From Bondarzewia mesenterica (lineage: Eukaryota; Basidiomycota; Agaricomycetes; Russulales; Bondarzewiaceae): a stretch of 49,731 nucleotides of DNA. Below the pieces are notes generated by a model, which was not told the origin of the DNA, searched no databases, and saw nothing but the letters and a program-made list of their open reading frames with translations. The stretch spans positions 1-49,731 of the forward strand of contig SGPL01000225.1 of the NCBI GenBank assembly GCA_004802705.1, written 5' to 3'. Shown here in pieces: positions 1-11,599 of this stretch (position 1 is its first letter; each line of letters starts with the position of its first letter). Made by a program: the position numbers and the translations under genes.

Positions 1-114
1 GGCGATGCGTGGCTCACGAGCATCGCACCCTGTTCCGTGCCGGGCGTCCAGCGCGATCACGTACATATCACGGTCGACGTCGACGAGAAACAGCACAAGC
101 GGAGGTTCTTCTAG
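1..114 (+). CDS. 3' end of an unidentified protein-coding gene (partial)
   Basis: Frame 1 is open from the window edge to a TAG at 112-114. It encodes 37 residues ending HVHITVDVDEKQHKRRFF. The alternating hydrophobic pattern followed by a charged tail, and the higher GC than the following sequence, look like a real C-terminus. The sequence turns abruptly pyrimidine-rich and non-coding after the stop. I do not recognise the family, and the upstream part lies outside the window. It could instead be a chance open stretch, because only 37 codons are visible. Confidence 0.35.
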   Translation, partial: GDAWLTSIAPCSVPGVQRDHVHITVDVDEKQHKRRFF

Positions 115-966
115 CCCCGTTCTTCTTTGTTTCTGTTGGTGGGACGGTCGTTCGTGGGTGGTCGGTGTCAAACGAGGGAGCGAGGGAGAGCAGCAGAAGC
201 AAAGAAGCTAACACTAATGACGGCGCACGCGTCCGCGCGAGGCGTCCTCTGTGCACATATGTTCTTATCTTGTCCATGTCAACCGGAGAAATAACGTATA
301 CTCATTCGCCCCCATTTTTCTTCCTTCCTTCCTTGTTCTTTTTTTTCCTTTCCTTTTTGATTTTTCGTCTTCTCCCCAACCTTGCCTTGTCTTCCATTGT
401 CCCCCCCACTTCTGAACCTCCCACTATAGACACTATCATAGTACGTATCCGTACGTCCCCACTCACCCCCTCCGCGCGTCCTTGTCCCTCCGTTCGTGCT
501 CACGCGACGGCGTCTCCTTTCTTCTTCACATTCTACGGATTCCGTCCACAGATGCCGTCGTCTTTCCCCCTCGACGCCGGGGGGTTGGTTAGAAAAGTGT
601 TTTCATATATCTATATTATCTTTCTTACTCTTTTCTCTCTCCTTTGTTCCTCTCTTTTTTCGTGTCCTTATGATACTGCAGCTGCTAAGTAGAATCAGTG
701 CTTTTGTAATAGTACTACAGCAAAGCCAACCAAATTCACAACCGGACGTTTATGTGTTATACCCTCCTGAAAGTCGTCGTTGGCCCTGACGTGCGTCTGT
801 CTCGCTCGTAGCTTTGACGTTCGTGAAGAGATTTGACAACGAACAAGTAAATACTATGCGTTTGCAGTAGTGCAACTGATTTTTGTCTGACCTCAATTGC
901 GGCAGAAGGGAATGTATGCATATATTACAGACTATACCGTCCGACGATCCTATAACGATCAACAAC
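115..966. other. Intergenic, pyrimidine-rich, no gene seen
   Basis: No convincing gene. Strong C/T-rich tracts occur at about 308-420 and 590-665, with long T runs. Open frames here translate to F/S/P/L-rich low-complexity sequence, as expected from such tracts. The stretch probably holds 3' flanking sequence of the gene at the left edge and of the Yos9-like gene, which converge here. Confidence 0.5.
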
Positions 967-2838
967 CTACAACTCGTCTCTATTATACCCCGCCTGCACC
1001 TGCTGTTGCTGTTGCTGTTGCTGCCGCCTTCCGCGCGCAACTGGTGGTCCTCTTGCGCCCTTCTGTTGTTGCTGCTCCTGCGTCTTGTCCTTGGACTTCC
1101 CCTTCTCCCCGAACACCTCATACCCCGCCGCGCGCAGCGCCTCCGCGATGGCCTTAGTATCGGGCACGCCGTCGCGGGGCTGGCCGCTCCGCATCCCCTG
1201 CGTCGCCGTCGAGCTCGATCTCGCTCACGAACTCGATGAGCANTTCNCCGTCGTCCANNTCTTCGACGATGACGCGCGGTGCACCCTCGCCGCCCCCGCC
1301 GCCGAGGAGGTCGTCTCGCTCGAGGAGCCGTTCGAGCGTACGGCGGAGAACGGCGCTCGGATCAAGGCGCGGTTCCTCTGCGCTGCCGTCTGACGAGGAG
1401 TCTGCACTTGCGGTGGGGGCATCGGGTCGGGATTCGGATCCGTCGATGGGTGGCGGTAGTGGTGGTGGAGGTGATACGTGCTTGGACTGTCCGATCTTGA
1501 TTGGGTGATCCGCCTCAGGAAGGACTGGGCTGTCGCTTGCAGGGACAGCGCCCACGATTTCGCGGCAGCGGACAAAGGCCTCTTCCCGCTGGTCGAGACG
1601 AGACCTGAAGCCCGGCTCTCCACAGAGGCGAGGGGTATTCACGACGAGGATATAGTGACATGTCTTGGTCTCTTTGACAAACAGGATGGTATCGGTCGTT
1701 GTCATCGAACAGTGGAACTGTCGATAGCACTCGTTGATCAGTTCAATGCAGACAATGGGATCGCGTGGACCGTTTGCACGGACGCTCCGTTTAGGACTTA
1801 CTTGAACTTCGATCTCACGATGCCTACCCGTTTTATCGCAGACGGTCCCATCGCCCCATCGCTGGACGAGATAGCGGGAACCTGATCCCCTCGCAAGCTC
1901 CAAATTGGCGGCAGCCTGCTCTGCGACCGACAGGTCTGCACCAGGCTCTGGCGCACTGGGAGCCCTCCCCAGATCAAATGCCTCCGACTAACAATACTGA
2001 TGTCAATGTTCCAAACTCCGAAGGCAAAAATATATATACTGAAAGCTTACGTCGCGGTCTTCTTCTATTTCGTAAGTGCCTGTGCGAGGGGAGTGGCGAA
2101 AAATAAATTCGAAAACGAATTTGTTGTCAGGGTACGTAGGTGCTCACCGGGTGCGACTGGGTGCGAGGGGATCATTTCGCGGAATTGACGAACATGGGAG
2201 TTATGGCAATAGGCGTAGGTAAACCATCCTTGCCGATGCTAGAACGGGAAATTGAACGGCTGCAGATGATGCGAGATAAGCTAGGAACGCACGTAGATGC
2301 AGGACCCCGTAAGAGGCTGCAGTAATGACCAACTGTGTGCGGGCGTCCATTCGGGCTGTGTTTCCTCGGGTGGGATGGCGTGCTGTTCTGTGGATGGCGG
2401 GATGAGACACAGGTACGCGTCTCGATGACCCATTTTCATGAGTTCTAGAGAATATGAATATGTCTGAGGGGGGGCTTTCTGGACAGGAATACATGCACGA
2501 ACGTAAGAAGGATGGAAGGACATGACAGAATGCCAGGTACGGACTTGAATGTGTGAGCCATCGTCCCCGGACCCAATCTCTTGCATCGGTCTGGACCTAT
2601 CCCAGTGTACTTCATGCCATGGTTGATCGAGAAATTCTAGTTCGCCGCCGCGCAAGCCGTCCTTGAGCCATCTCTCTGCGGTCTCGTTCTGGAGGGGAAG
2701 ACCATTGAGGAAGGTGACGCGATATTTTGGAAAGGCAAAGGGGTCAGCTGGGAGAGAGTGGAGGATGCGAGCATCCAGACATAATGCGGAGAAGAGAAAA
2801 AAACAAAGCAGATACCAGTGTGGGCGGACGGGGGACAT
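967..2838 (-). CDS. YOS9: Yos9/OS-9-type ER lectin with C-terminal RDEL
   Basis: ER-lumen lectin of ER-associated degradation, which reads trimmed N-glycans on misfolded glycoproteins and hands them to the Hrd1 ligase (family knowledge). Exons read by eye: 2838-2293, 2238-2148, 2079-2051 (29 bases), 1987-1802 and 1717-967; about 533 residues. The N-terminus is a signal peptide (WYLLCFFLFSALCLDA). The MRH lectin core follows, with QGWFTYAYCHNSHVRQF, LVQRWGDGTVCDKTG, FVKETKTCHYILVV and TPRLCGEPGF, so the conserved cysteines are present. A Pro/Ser-rich acidic linker and a poly-Gln run precede the terminal NRDEL, an ER-retrieval signal. The frame must shift by one base at the CCCC run 1195-1198 to reach RDEL. 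N bases at 1243, 1247 and 1258-1259 lie close by, so a sequencing error is likely. Without the correction the protein ends about 14 residues later in an Arg-rich tail lacking RDEL. Confidence 0.9.
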
Positions 2839-3500
2839 GGAGGAGAGGGAGAACGTGACGCGGAGGTGACACGTATGTTCGGTGTCTTACGCTTTGTGGC
2901 GCACGGAGAGATATAATTCAGGCTCCGTGTAGACAGTTCCAGACCCCGCGACTCAACTACCCGGCGAGTCCTGCCTTGCCGGGAATAAGGCAGCGCACGA
3001 ACCGCCTGGGATTTCATTAAAAAAAGGAAAACCGAGCTGAGAGGCTGGAGATGACATGGCCGTCTCAGCTGACAATTAGATAATAATCGACCGGGAACAT
3101 CCCGACATGGGTGACGATGATGGATCAGCAAGCGAGGGAAATACAGACCGTGGGGCCAACAAATGAGATGAGGCTGGGAGAGACGATTGAGCGACCATCA
3201 ATGGATGGCGAGTGGACGTTGACAAGGGTTGGGAGAGTGCAAGGCTGGGAGGGCGAGGAGAACCAGAAAAGGGCATTTCCAGGCAGTCCATATCTAATTA
3301 ATTACGTACAAATGTCCCCGGACCCCAGGATGATCATGCAAAGATAATAAATACGTTGACAATTGGTCGAAATACACGCGAAAAGAACTCTATTTCGGCA
3401 CGCCGAAATATTCATTAAAACGAGGGCACACTGGGTCATATACTCCTTTGCCCCCGCTCTCGACCAACAACCCCCCTCTCCCCTCCACTCTCTCCTATCC
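2839..3500. promoter_or_regulatory. Divergent intergenic region between Yos9-like and AT-hook genes
   Basis: 662 bases separate two genes transcribed away from each other, so both promoters should lie here. Near the AT-hook gene, 3370-3420 is AT-rich with the near-palindrome ATTTCGGCACGCCGAAAT at about 3391-3408. A C/T-rich run (3450-3500) immediately precedes its ATG, which is common upstream of fungal starts. Open frames in this stretch do not resemble proteins. Confidence 0.45.
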
Positions 3501-4098
3501 ATGTCTGCCTCTCCACCCCCCGACGACGTCGCGGACGACAATAATAAAGTTCTTGACGAGCTCGACGACGCTGTTCAAACAGGGCCCGATGACGATTCCG
3601 GTCAGTACCTTTCTCCCAGATCCAACCTCCCCGTCGATCGATAACACGCGTCGAACACCATCCATCTCTGACCGTCCTGCCTTCCCACAGGTGCCAACAA
3701 GGCCGACCCCGCCGCGGCCACTACCGTCAAACGCACACGTGGTCGTCCGAAGGGCAGCAAGAACAAGAAAAGCGCGTCAGCCGCCGTCGCGACGACGACT
3801 TCCGCCGCCGGTCCCTCCACTGGGGAGAAGAGGAAACGAGGCAGGCCTCCCAAGGTACATCTCTCGCCCCTCCTCCACAAACCCCGTCCGGCAGCGTGTT
3901 GAACTTTCCCCGCCCTCCCAGCCGAAGCCAGTGGAAGAAGAAGGCGCCTCTGGCGAACCTCCCGTGAAGCGAAAGCGGGGCAGGCCTCCCAAAAATCCAA
4001 AGCCAGTAGAGTCCACGGCGGAGAACGCTGAAGAAATCGCCCCAGAGGCGAGCACCAAGAAGAAGCGGGGAAGGCCCCCAAAGACAACCTCAACTTAA
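3501..4098 (+). CDS. Small AT-hook (HMGA-like) DNA-binding protein
   Basis: Three exons (3501-3600, 3691-3854, 3922-4098) give 146 residues. An acidic N-terminus (about residues 1-33, DELDDAVQTGPDDDS) is followed by four AT-hooks with the core RGRP: KRTRGRPKGSKNK, KRKRGRPPK, KRKRGRPPKNPK and KKKRGRPPKTTST. AT-hooks insert Arg-Gly-Arg into the minor groove of AT-rich DNA, so an architectural chromatin role in the nucleus is expected. No other domain is visible. The ATG was chosen because it begins the only frame that splices cleanly into the hooks. The first intron has a GTCAGT donor, somewhat unusual but in frame. The second and third hooks are encoded by near-repeat DNA, suggesting internal duplication. 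Confidence 0.85.
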
Positions 4099-4697
4099 CG
4101 CCTTATTTTGATTGGATACTCCGTACCTTTCCAACACCTTTTTTACCATGGGCGATTTCGTTTGTTTTCGTCTGTGCGTCACGACTGCCACGACCGCTTC
4201 CGGTTTCTCTTCCAGCGACTCTCCTCTCTCTCTCTCTCTTCTCGCTGAATTACTTATGTTGATCTTGTCCTGTCGAAGTTGTTGCGCGTCTTAATATCGA
4301 ATATTTCTCTTTTGTCCGTCTCTTCAGTTGTGTACTTCTTCCCCAGCTTGTTATCGTTGCATCTCTCGTAGCGCTATAGTTTGATAAACACGGTGTTTTC
4401 ATAGGAATCCCGCCTTTTGTATGTCCTCGACTGTCACTATTCAATGCAGATTAAATGGCATAGATCGGTTGTCGGACGTTCGTTAAGCCTGGGAGGATTG
4501 TCAGCGGGGGGTGTTGTCGCTTCCCCACCCTTGTTCATGCGCCGACACCCAAGAATCGTGATCATCAATCACCGCGGAAAGGCAGGTTCCGAGCGGCGAG
4601 GGCGTCGTCTTCGGGAATATAATCCGTATTTTCGAACCAGCCGTTTTCCTGGTTAAATCCACTTCTTTGCCCCTATCTATCATATATTCGAAACATT
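4099..4697. other. Convergent 3' flanks of AT-hook gene and KMO gene
   Basis: 600 bases between two genes that end towards each other. It contains a CT dinucleotide-like tract at about 4222-4240 and AT-rich stretches suited to 3' untranslated regions. No gene is supported. If the KMO frame is read without correction at 4819-4828, its alternative tail would run into this stretch as far as 4501. Confidence 0.5.
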
Positions 4698-6595
<1,898 letters not shown>

Positions 6596-6777
6596 GGGTT
6601 GAATCTAGTGTGATGGAAAGAATGAATATGAAATGTGCAGGAAATGGCGATAAGTTAAGAGACCGGATCTAGATCCTCGGATCTAATGTTCATGCTCTCC
6701 CTAGAGACCACCGACAACAACTTCACTATGTCCTGCACTTTCGAAACCGCAAAATAGAGAGGAAATAGCGCACCGTG
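6596..6777. promoter_or_regulatory. Bidirectional promoter of KMO and kynureninase genes
   Basis: Only 182 bases separate the two start codons, so the two pathway genes must share promoter DNA. It contains a perfect 12-base palindrome GGATCTAGATCC at 6665-6676, followed three bases later by a partial repeat GGATCTA (6680-6686). This is a candidate dyad site for a shared regulator. No TATA box is obvious. Confidence 0.6.
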
Positions 6778-8744
6778 ATGTCTTCAACTGAACTTGCTGA
6801 TGCGCCGATGCGCGAGCAGTTCGTTTTCCCCACCAACGCCGCCATCGGGGCTACCCGACGCGTAAGCGAAGGTCAAGGTTAGATGACAGTTTTCATAATT
6901 TTCCGATATAAACCATATCTCGCATATAGGACAGGAACCTTGCATATATCTTTGTGGTAATTCTTTAGGTCTGCTCGCCAAACCTTCACAAGCCCTTGTT
7001 CAACAGGAACTTCTTGTCTGGGGTACAAAGTAAGCGGCAACGATCTCTACGATTTCATCACATTTTCCAAAAGAACGGCATTGATCGTTGCATTTTTGCA
7101 GGGCCGTAGAGGGGCATTTTGCTCACCCTCATGGAAGAGATTGGATGACGATTACAGATCACGTCAATCCTCTTTTGGCAGAACTTGTAGGTGATTACTT
7201 GGCTATTTCTGCACGGCGGCAAGAGATGTATTTTAACGGGATATTATCGGCGCGTTTCACAGGTGCCAGGGAGGCTGAAGTAGCATGCATGGGCACGCTG
7301 ACAGCAAACCTGCATCTGATGATGAATACCTTCTATAAACCTACCACAAAACGATTCAAAATCTTATGTGAAGGGAAGGCCTTCCCATCCGATCAGGTGT
7401 GCCCCCTTTTCAAGCTCTGGCTATCCGCATGATAAATAACCCATCGTTTGGGTTTGTGCAACCTTATCAGTATGCCTTCGCGTCACAGGCCACCCTGCAT
7501 GGTTTAGACCCTAAAGACACTATCATAGAATTGTTCCCTCGAGAGGGGGAATTTACTCTAAAGGAAGAGGATATCCTAGACGTTATTGAAAAGCAAGGAC
7601 CTTCCATCGCCCTGGTCATTTTCAGCGGTGTCCAATATTATACAGGCCAATGGTTTCCCATGCAGTCTATCACGAAGGCGTCGAAAGCCCAGGTAAGTTT
7701 CGTCATGCCGAAGTTCCGATAGTACTTGAAGAAGCCTTTTTCTAACCAATGAAGTACCTGCACGCTACTCTTTCTCAGACAGGCAGTGTAGCCTTTATCT
7801 GGTCTTCTATTAATTCCCTTTCATGGGCTGACCGTTGTTCTTTCGACAGGGCTGTATCTGCGGCTGGGACCTCGCCCATGCAGTGGGAAATGTGCCTTTG
7901 TCTCTTCACGATTGGGACGTCGATTGGGCGGTATGGTGCACATATAAGTACCTCAATTCCGGCCCTGGGGGAATAGCAGGGCTTTTTGTACACGAGAAGT
8001 GGGATGGTAGAGCGTCACCCAAGTAAGAACTATTCCTTCCGTTTGTCCGTCAAGCAAACACGTTATTATGCTTCTCCCGCTCCCTCGACATCTGCGCTTC
8101 ATTGTTCACACCGGTCTATTAATTCCCTTGTGTCGTCTTTCACATAATCCCAGACCACTTGACTGACCCCCTTTTGCGCCGCCTCCCCCAGGTATGCAGG
8201 CTGGTGGGGCCATGATCCTACCACGCGTTTCCAAATGCCGCCCGTTTTCTCTCCTATCCGCGGCGCCCAAGGATTCCAGCAATCGAATCCCTCCGTCCTC
8301 TGCGTGGCCTCGCTTCTAGGCTCACTACAACTATTCAAGGACGCTGGCATGATGGGTCCTCTCCGCTCCCGATCTATTAAACTAACGGCGCATCTCGAGG
8401 CTCAGCTCATTAAATCTGCCTATTATGTACCGCTTCATGAGGTGACGGCGAGATATCCACCGCAGGGCACGACGTCCGGTACTACGCCGCAAGCAAAACC
8501 CGGCTTCACCATCATCACGCCGCAGGACCCAGAGGCTCGTGGTTCACAGCTGTCGCTCAAATTTTTACCGGTCGAGGATCGAATTATGCAGAAGGTATAT
8601 GATGAATTGAAAAGCTTCGGGGTTATTGGGGACGAGAGACAGCCGGACGTCATTCGACTTGCCCCAAATGCATTGTATAATACGTTTCAGGACTGCGACA
8701 TAGCGGTGGCTTGTCTCGAAGAGGTCTTCAGGTCCATAGTATAA
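6778..8744 (+). CDS. BNA5: Kynureninase (PLP enzyme)
   Basis: Cleaves 3-hydroxykynurenine (or kynurenine) to 3-hydroxyanthranilate (or anthranilate) plus alanine; cytosolic PLP enzyme of fold type I. Seven exons (6778-6871, 6930-7029, 7102-7190, 7263-7396, 7471-7692, 7850-8022, 8192-8744) keep phase throughout and give 454 residues, normal for the family. Motifs seen: [10 protein letters not shown] near the N-terminus, [43 protein letters not shown] (cofactor Asp) and [13 protein letters not shown] with the Schiff-base Lys, then YAGWWGH and [17 protein letters not shown]. The first intron has a weak donor (GTCAAG), so the residue joins around position 31 are less sure. The 3' end is tail-to-tail with the formamidase gene, 53 bases apart. 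Confidence 0.95.
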
Positions 8745-8797
8745 CGGCACGACGACTGTGTATCACGTTAAGTTACACAGCATTTGTATTGAACAAT

Positions 8798-9749
8798 CTA
8801 AACTGTACTCTGACTCAAGCGAGATAAGCGAGAGCCGTCGGATATCATGAACTCTCCTACAATGCGTACAAATTTATCTCCCCGCAAAATGGCGTTATGC
8901 TCTTCCTCCAGGTCTTCCCAGTTCTTGAGAACCCTCGACGCATCCTTATGTATGTATAGCAGATGATTATACATGATCTCGCTCTGATGCTGATCGACCA
9001 AAGTATCTCCTTTGGAATGAATGATCAACCACCGGATGTGTTCTCCTCCCTTCCTGCTGGAGATGTTTGCGGTTGAGAAGGCCACGTACGAGTCCCACTC
9101 CCCAAATGTGTTCGCTATGAACCATTGGCGGTAGTCTGGAAACGATGAAAGTAGTAGATCTATGTCGTAGATCCCCTCAGAAAGTGCGATACCCTGCACT
9201 GCGCTCAGGAGCGCCAGCGGTGGTGTGAGCGAAGGCGTCGATGAAGTCGAGTCCAGGAAAATCGACGACAACATATGAGCGCCGCAGCTGTGCCCCATGA
9301 GATAAATTTTTGAAGGATCAAAAGGAACACGGGCGTGCCGTGCCGGTCCAGGCCAGTCCAATACAAAGGTGAGGAATTGCAGGATGTCCTCCGCGTGCGC
9401 TGGGTGCTGCATCGTGTCTTCGGGTGTAGGCTCACGCGGCGTGAGGCGGTAGTTGGGCACCGCGACAGGGCACCCCGTGTATGTGGACACGGATCGTGCA
9501 AGAGCACTATGCTCCGCTTTATCCTCGCTAAAGGAACGTTGTCGTCAGTAAGCGAGAGCGCAGTGGCTTGGCAGAGGCAGGAGGAGCTCACGAGCGCCAG
9601 GCGCCTCCGTGAATGAAGCAGACCAGAGGTGGCTGTTGGTCCGACGCAACAGAGAGACGGGGGATGTAGAGATCGAATTCGTGGAATTTGTTGCGGGAGT
9701 CTGGTTCCCCAGTCGAGGATACGTAAGGCAAGTCCGTGAACAGGTCCAT
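8798..9749 (-). CDS. BNA7: Kynurenine formamidase, alpha/beta-hydrolase type
   Basis: Hydrolyses N-formylkynurenine to kynurenine plus formate, the step before KMO. Two exons, 9749-9592 and 9527-8798, give 295 residues. The fungal BNA7 pattern is clear: the oxyanion-hole motif VCFIHGGAWRS at the end of exon 1, SVSTYTGCPVAVPNYRLTP, HPAHAEDILQFL, the nucleophile elbow GHSCGAHM, then HSKGDTLVD with the candidate acid and EEEHNAI with the candidate His. The start MDLFTDLPYVSS is the first in-frame ATG before the conserved block HEFDLYIP. Adjacent kynureninase and KMO genes support a kynurenine role over a general esterase. Confidence 0.88.
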
Positions 9750-10428
9750 CGATGGTCAGTTGATCGAAAAATCAAGGGGCCTTCTAACGTTACATAGATG
9801 ATGGAAGTTCGTGTTGAAAGAGAGGAGTTGGTAAGTCATTTATACGTTGGCGGAACCGTTCGGGGGGAAATGATATACCAACCTTGTCAGTTAGCTGCCG
9901 GTGATGCAGTCTTTGTTCCAGAAGAACAGACTAGATGGTGGTGTTCAGAAAGCATTCGTGCACCGGGCGCGGAAGCTCACTTTTTAGCGGTTAGAACTGA
10001 GGAGGCCGGTGGGATCCTGGATATCTCAGGGGAAATCAGCTGCTCTAGCCTGTTACAAAACAGCATGGCGAAATCAGTCAAAATGAGTTACAGCGGATGA
10101 CGGTGCCGACATCCTACAGAACTTTATATAAGAATAGTAAGCATGAAATGCGATAGCAATATAATCGGCATTTCTCAGCCGCCTTCTAAAATTCAAAAGT
10201 CACTCACCGAGACGTCGACTGAACCGTCAATTATCATTGTGCTCTTGGGATAACCCACTGAACACGTTCCCCCTGACACCATAGAATGAACAAAGACTTG
10301 GCGTGACCACACTTTTCGGGCGCCGACTATGGCCTATCTCAGCGGCCCGTTCCTCTCCGCTGCGGCCTGGTGGAATTGAAACGGAACCGAATTCGAATTG
10401 TCACTAGGTGACAACAGTTCGAGCATTA
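9750..10428. other. Upstream region of formamidase gene; one doubtful 100-codon ORF
   Basis: Promoter side of the formamidase gene. A plus-strand open frame at 9798-10100 encodes 100 residues including LAAGDAVFVPEEQTRWW, faintly cupin-like, but no conserved His/Glu ligand set or splice partners are visible and I do not call it. The rest is ordinary intergenic DNA up to the inserted repeat element at 10429. Confidence 0.4.
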
Positions 10429-10457
10429 CAGTTGACTATCTCATACTGCATAAGGTC
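10429..10457 (+). repeat. Left terminal inverted repeat of the MITE
   Basis: 29 bases, exactly the reverse complement of 11035-11063, preceded by TA. Confidence 0.9.
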
Positions 10458-11034
10458 ATAATGCATATTACCTCATAATGCATCAGATACTGCCATCCCC
10501 AAGTTGGGGAAGGGGGGTTATGCATGAAAATGTCCAGTTGCATAATGCATAAGAAATTTTGTCGAATATGCATTACCAGATCACCCCAAATGGCAGAAAT
10601 TCTGACCAATTCGCATAATCTGCACTGGTTTGATCAGAAGTAAACATAGATATGTGCAGGAAGTGCGATGTACACCCCCCGAAGCCTTCGTCGGTAGTTT
10701 TTACTGTCACGATACGCCCCATGCCGACAGCGTTGATGTTCTCACGCTGCAGATGCACCTTCGGAAGGTCGAGTTTCGCTCTCAGATGCAAACAATAAAC
10801 AATGTTTTTTTGTTCTACAGGATACCAACAAGGATGTTGAGATGCATTAGATTATTTACTGTTCTGATTTTCATATTTACAAAGCCTGAACTAAGGAGCA
10901 CTTCAGTTTTTGTTTGAGTGTGACATGGCAGGGGGCTTTCTTCGTGGGATGTCACACTTAGTCACGAATAGTCACAATTGTGACTAATGTTGTGATGCAT
11001 AAGATGTCTTAATGCATAGGATTTGGTCGTCACC

Positions 11035-11063
11035 GACCTTATGCAGTATGAGATAGTCAACTG
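11035..11063 (-). repeat. Right terminal inverted repeat of the MITE
   Basis: 29 bases, exactly the reverse complement of 10429-10457, followed by TA. Confidence 0.9.
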
Positions 11064-11065
11064 TA

Positions 11066-11599
11066 CAAACTTTTACTTTTGCTCCCGCGAGCCAATCGGT
11101 GGGGCTTATCGTTTGCTCTCATGTACAGAGTGGAATTCGTTTTTCAAGTTGGGGTTGTGCAGTACCAATTTGAAAAGACAGTGTGTGCAGGCTGCACAGT
11201 TCAATATTCAAGGACGGAGATTAAGACACGACAGAGTATCGAGAGGCGAACCCATCGGTTGGCGGAACCGACTACACTTAAAGCCAAATGGGGACGAAGG
11301 TGGCGCTGCTTGGAGACGCAGTCGACCGGCAGTGGCGGTGACTGGCGGTGACCATATGATTCGGACGGCGGCAACGTACTGCACCCCGGGGCCCGCTCGC
11401 TGCAGAGCGTTGGCAACTGTTGGCAACCCCATCCCGTAGTATCATGACTAGACGACGCGGACTCCAAAAGAAGTTTGTAGGCCTGGCTCACATCCTCCTT
11501 TTGTCAGGCGAGAGCGCAAGGCAGAACTTAAGTATGGTCAGTCATAGTTTCAGCCTGAGCGGCAACCGTGCTTTCCCTTTGAGAATCAACAGTTTCATC
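11066..11599. other. Upstream region of the P450 gene
   Basis: About 530 bases between the MITE and the P450 start. A few open frames cross it but none has recognisable protein character. A stretch rich in GGCGG/GGTGAC words (11320-11370) is notable but unexplained. Confidence 0.4.

Larger units (their letters stand above)
10429..11063. mobile_element. MITE-like non-autonomous DNA transposon, 635 bases
   Basis: The two ends are perfect 29-base inverted repeats, beginning CAGTTGACTATCTC and ending inward with GCATAAGGTC. Both sides are flanked by TA (10427-10428 and 11064-11065), the target-site duplication of Tc1/mariner-like elements. The interior is AT-rich, carries many ATGCAT words, and has no transposase-like frame. 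Inside are a perfect 18-base palindrome TAGTCACAATTGTGACTA (10969-10986) and a 10-base inverted pair AGTGTGACAT/ATGTCACACT (about 10917-10958). Identical termini suggest recent insertion or strong selection for them. The superfamily assignment rests on TSD length only. It sits upstream of the P450 gene. Confidence 0.85.

Noticed and set aside
9..692. Open frame of 227 codons at the left end
   Set aside because: Its translation follows pyrimidine-rich tracts (runs of Phe, Ser, Leu, Pro), has no domain and contradicts the likely 3' end at 112-114.
9798..10100. 100-codon plus-strand frame with a cupin-like phrase GDAVFVPEEQ
   Set aside because: No metal ligands, no second cupin motif, no splice partners; chance is likely in an AT-richer promoter region.
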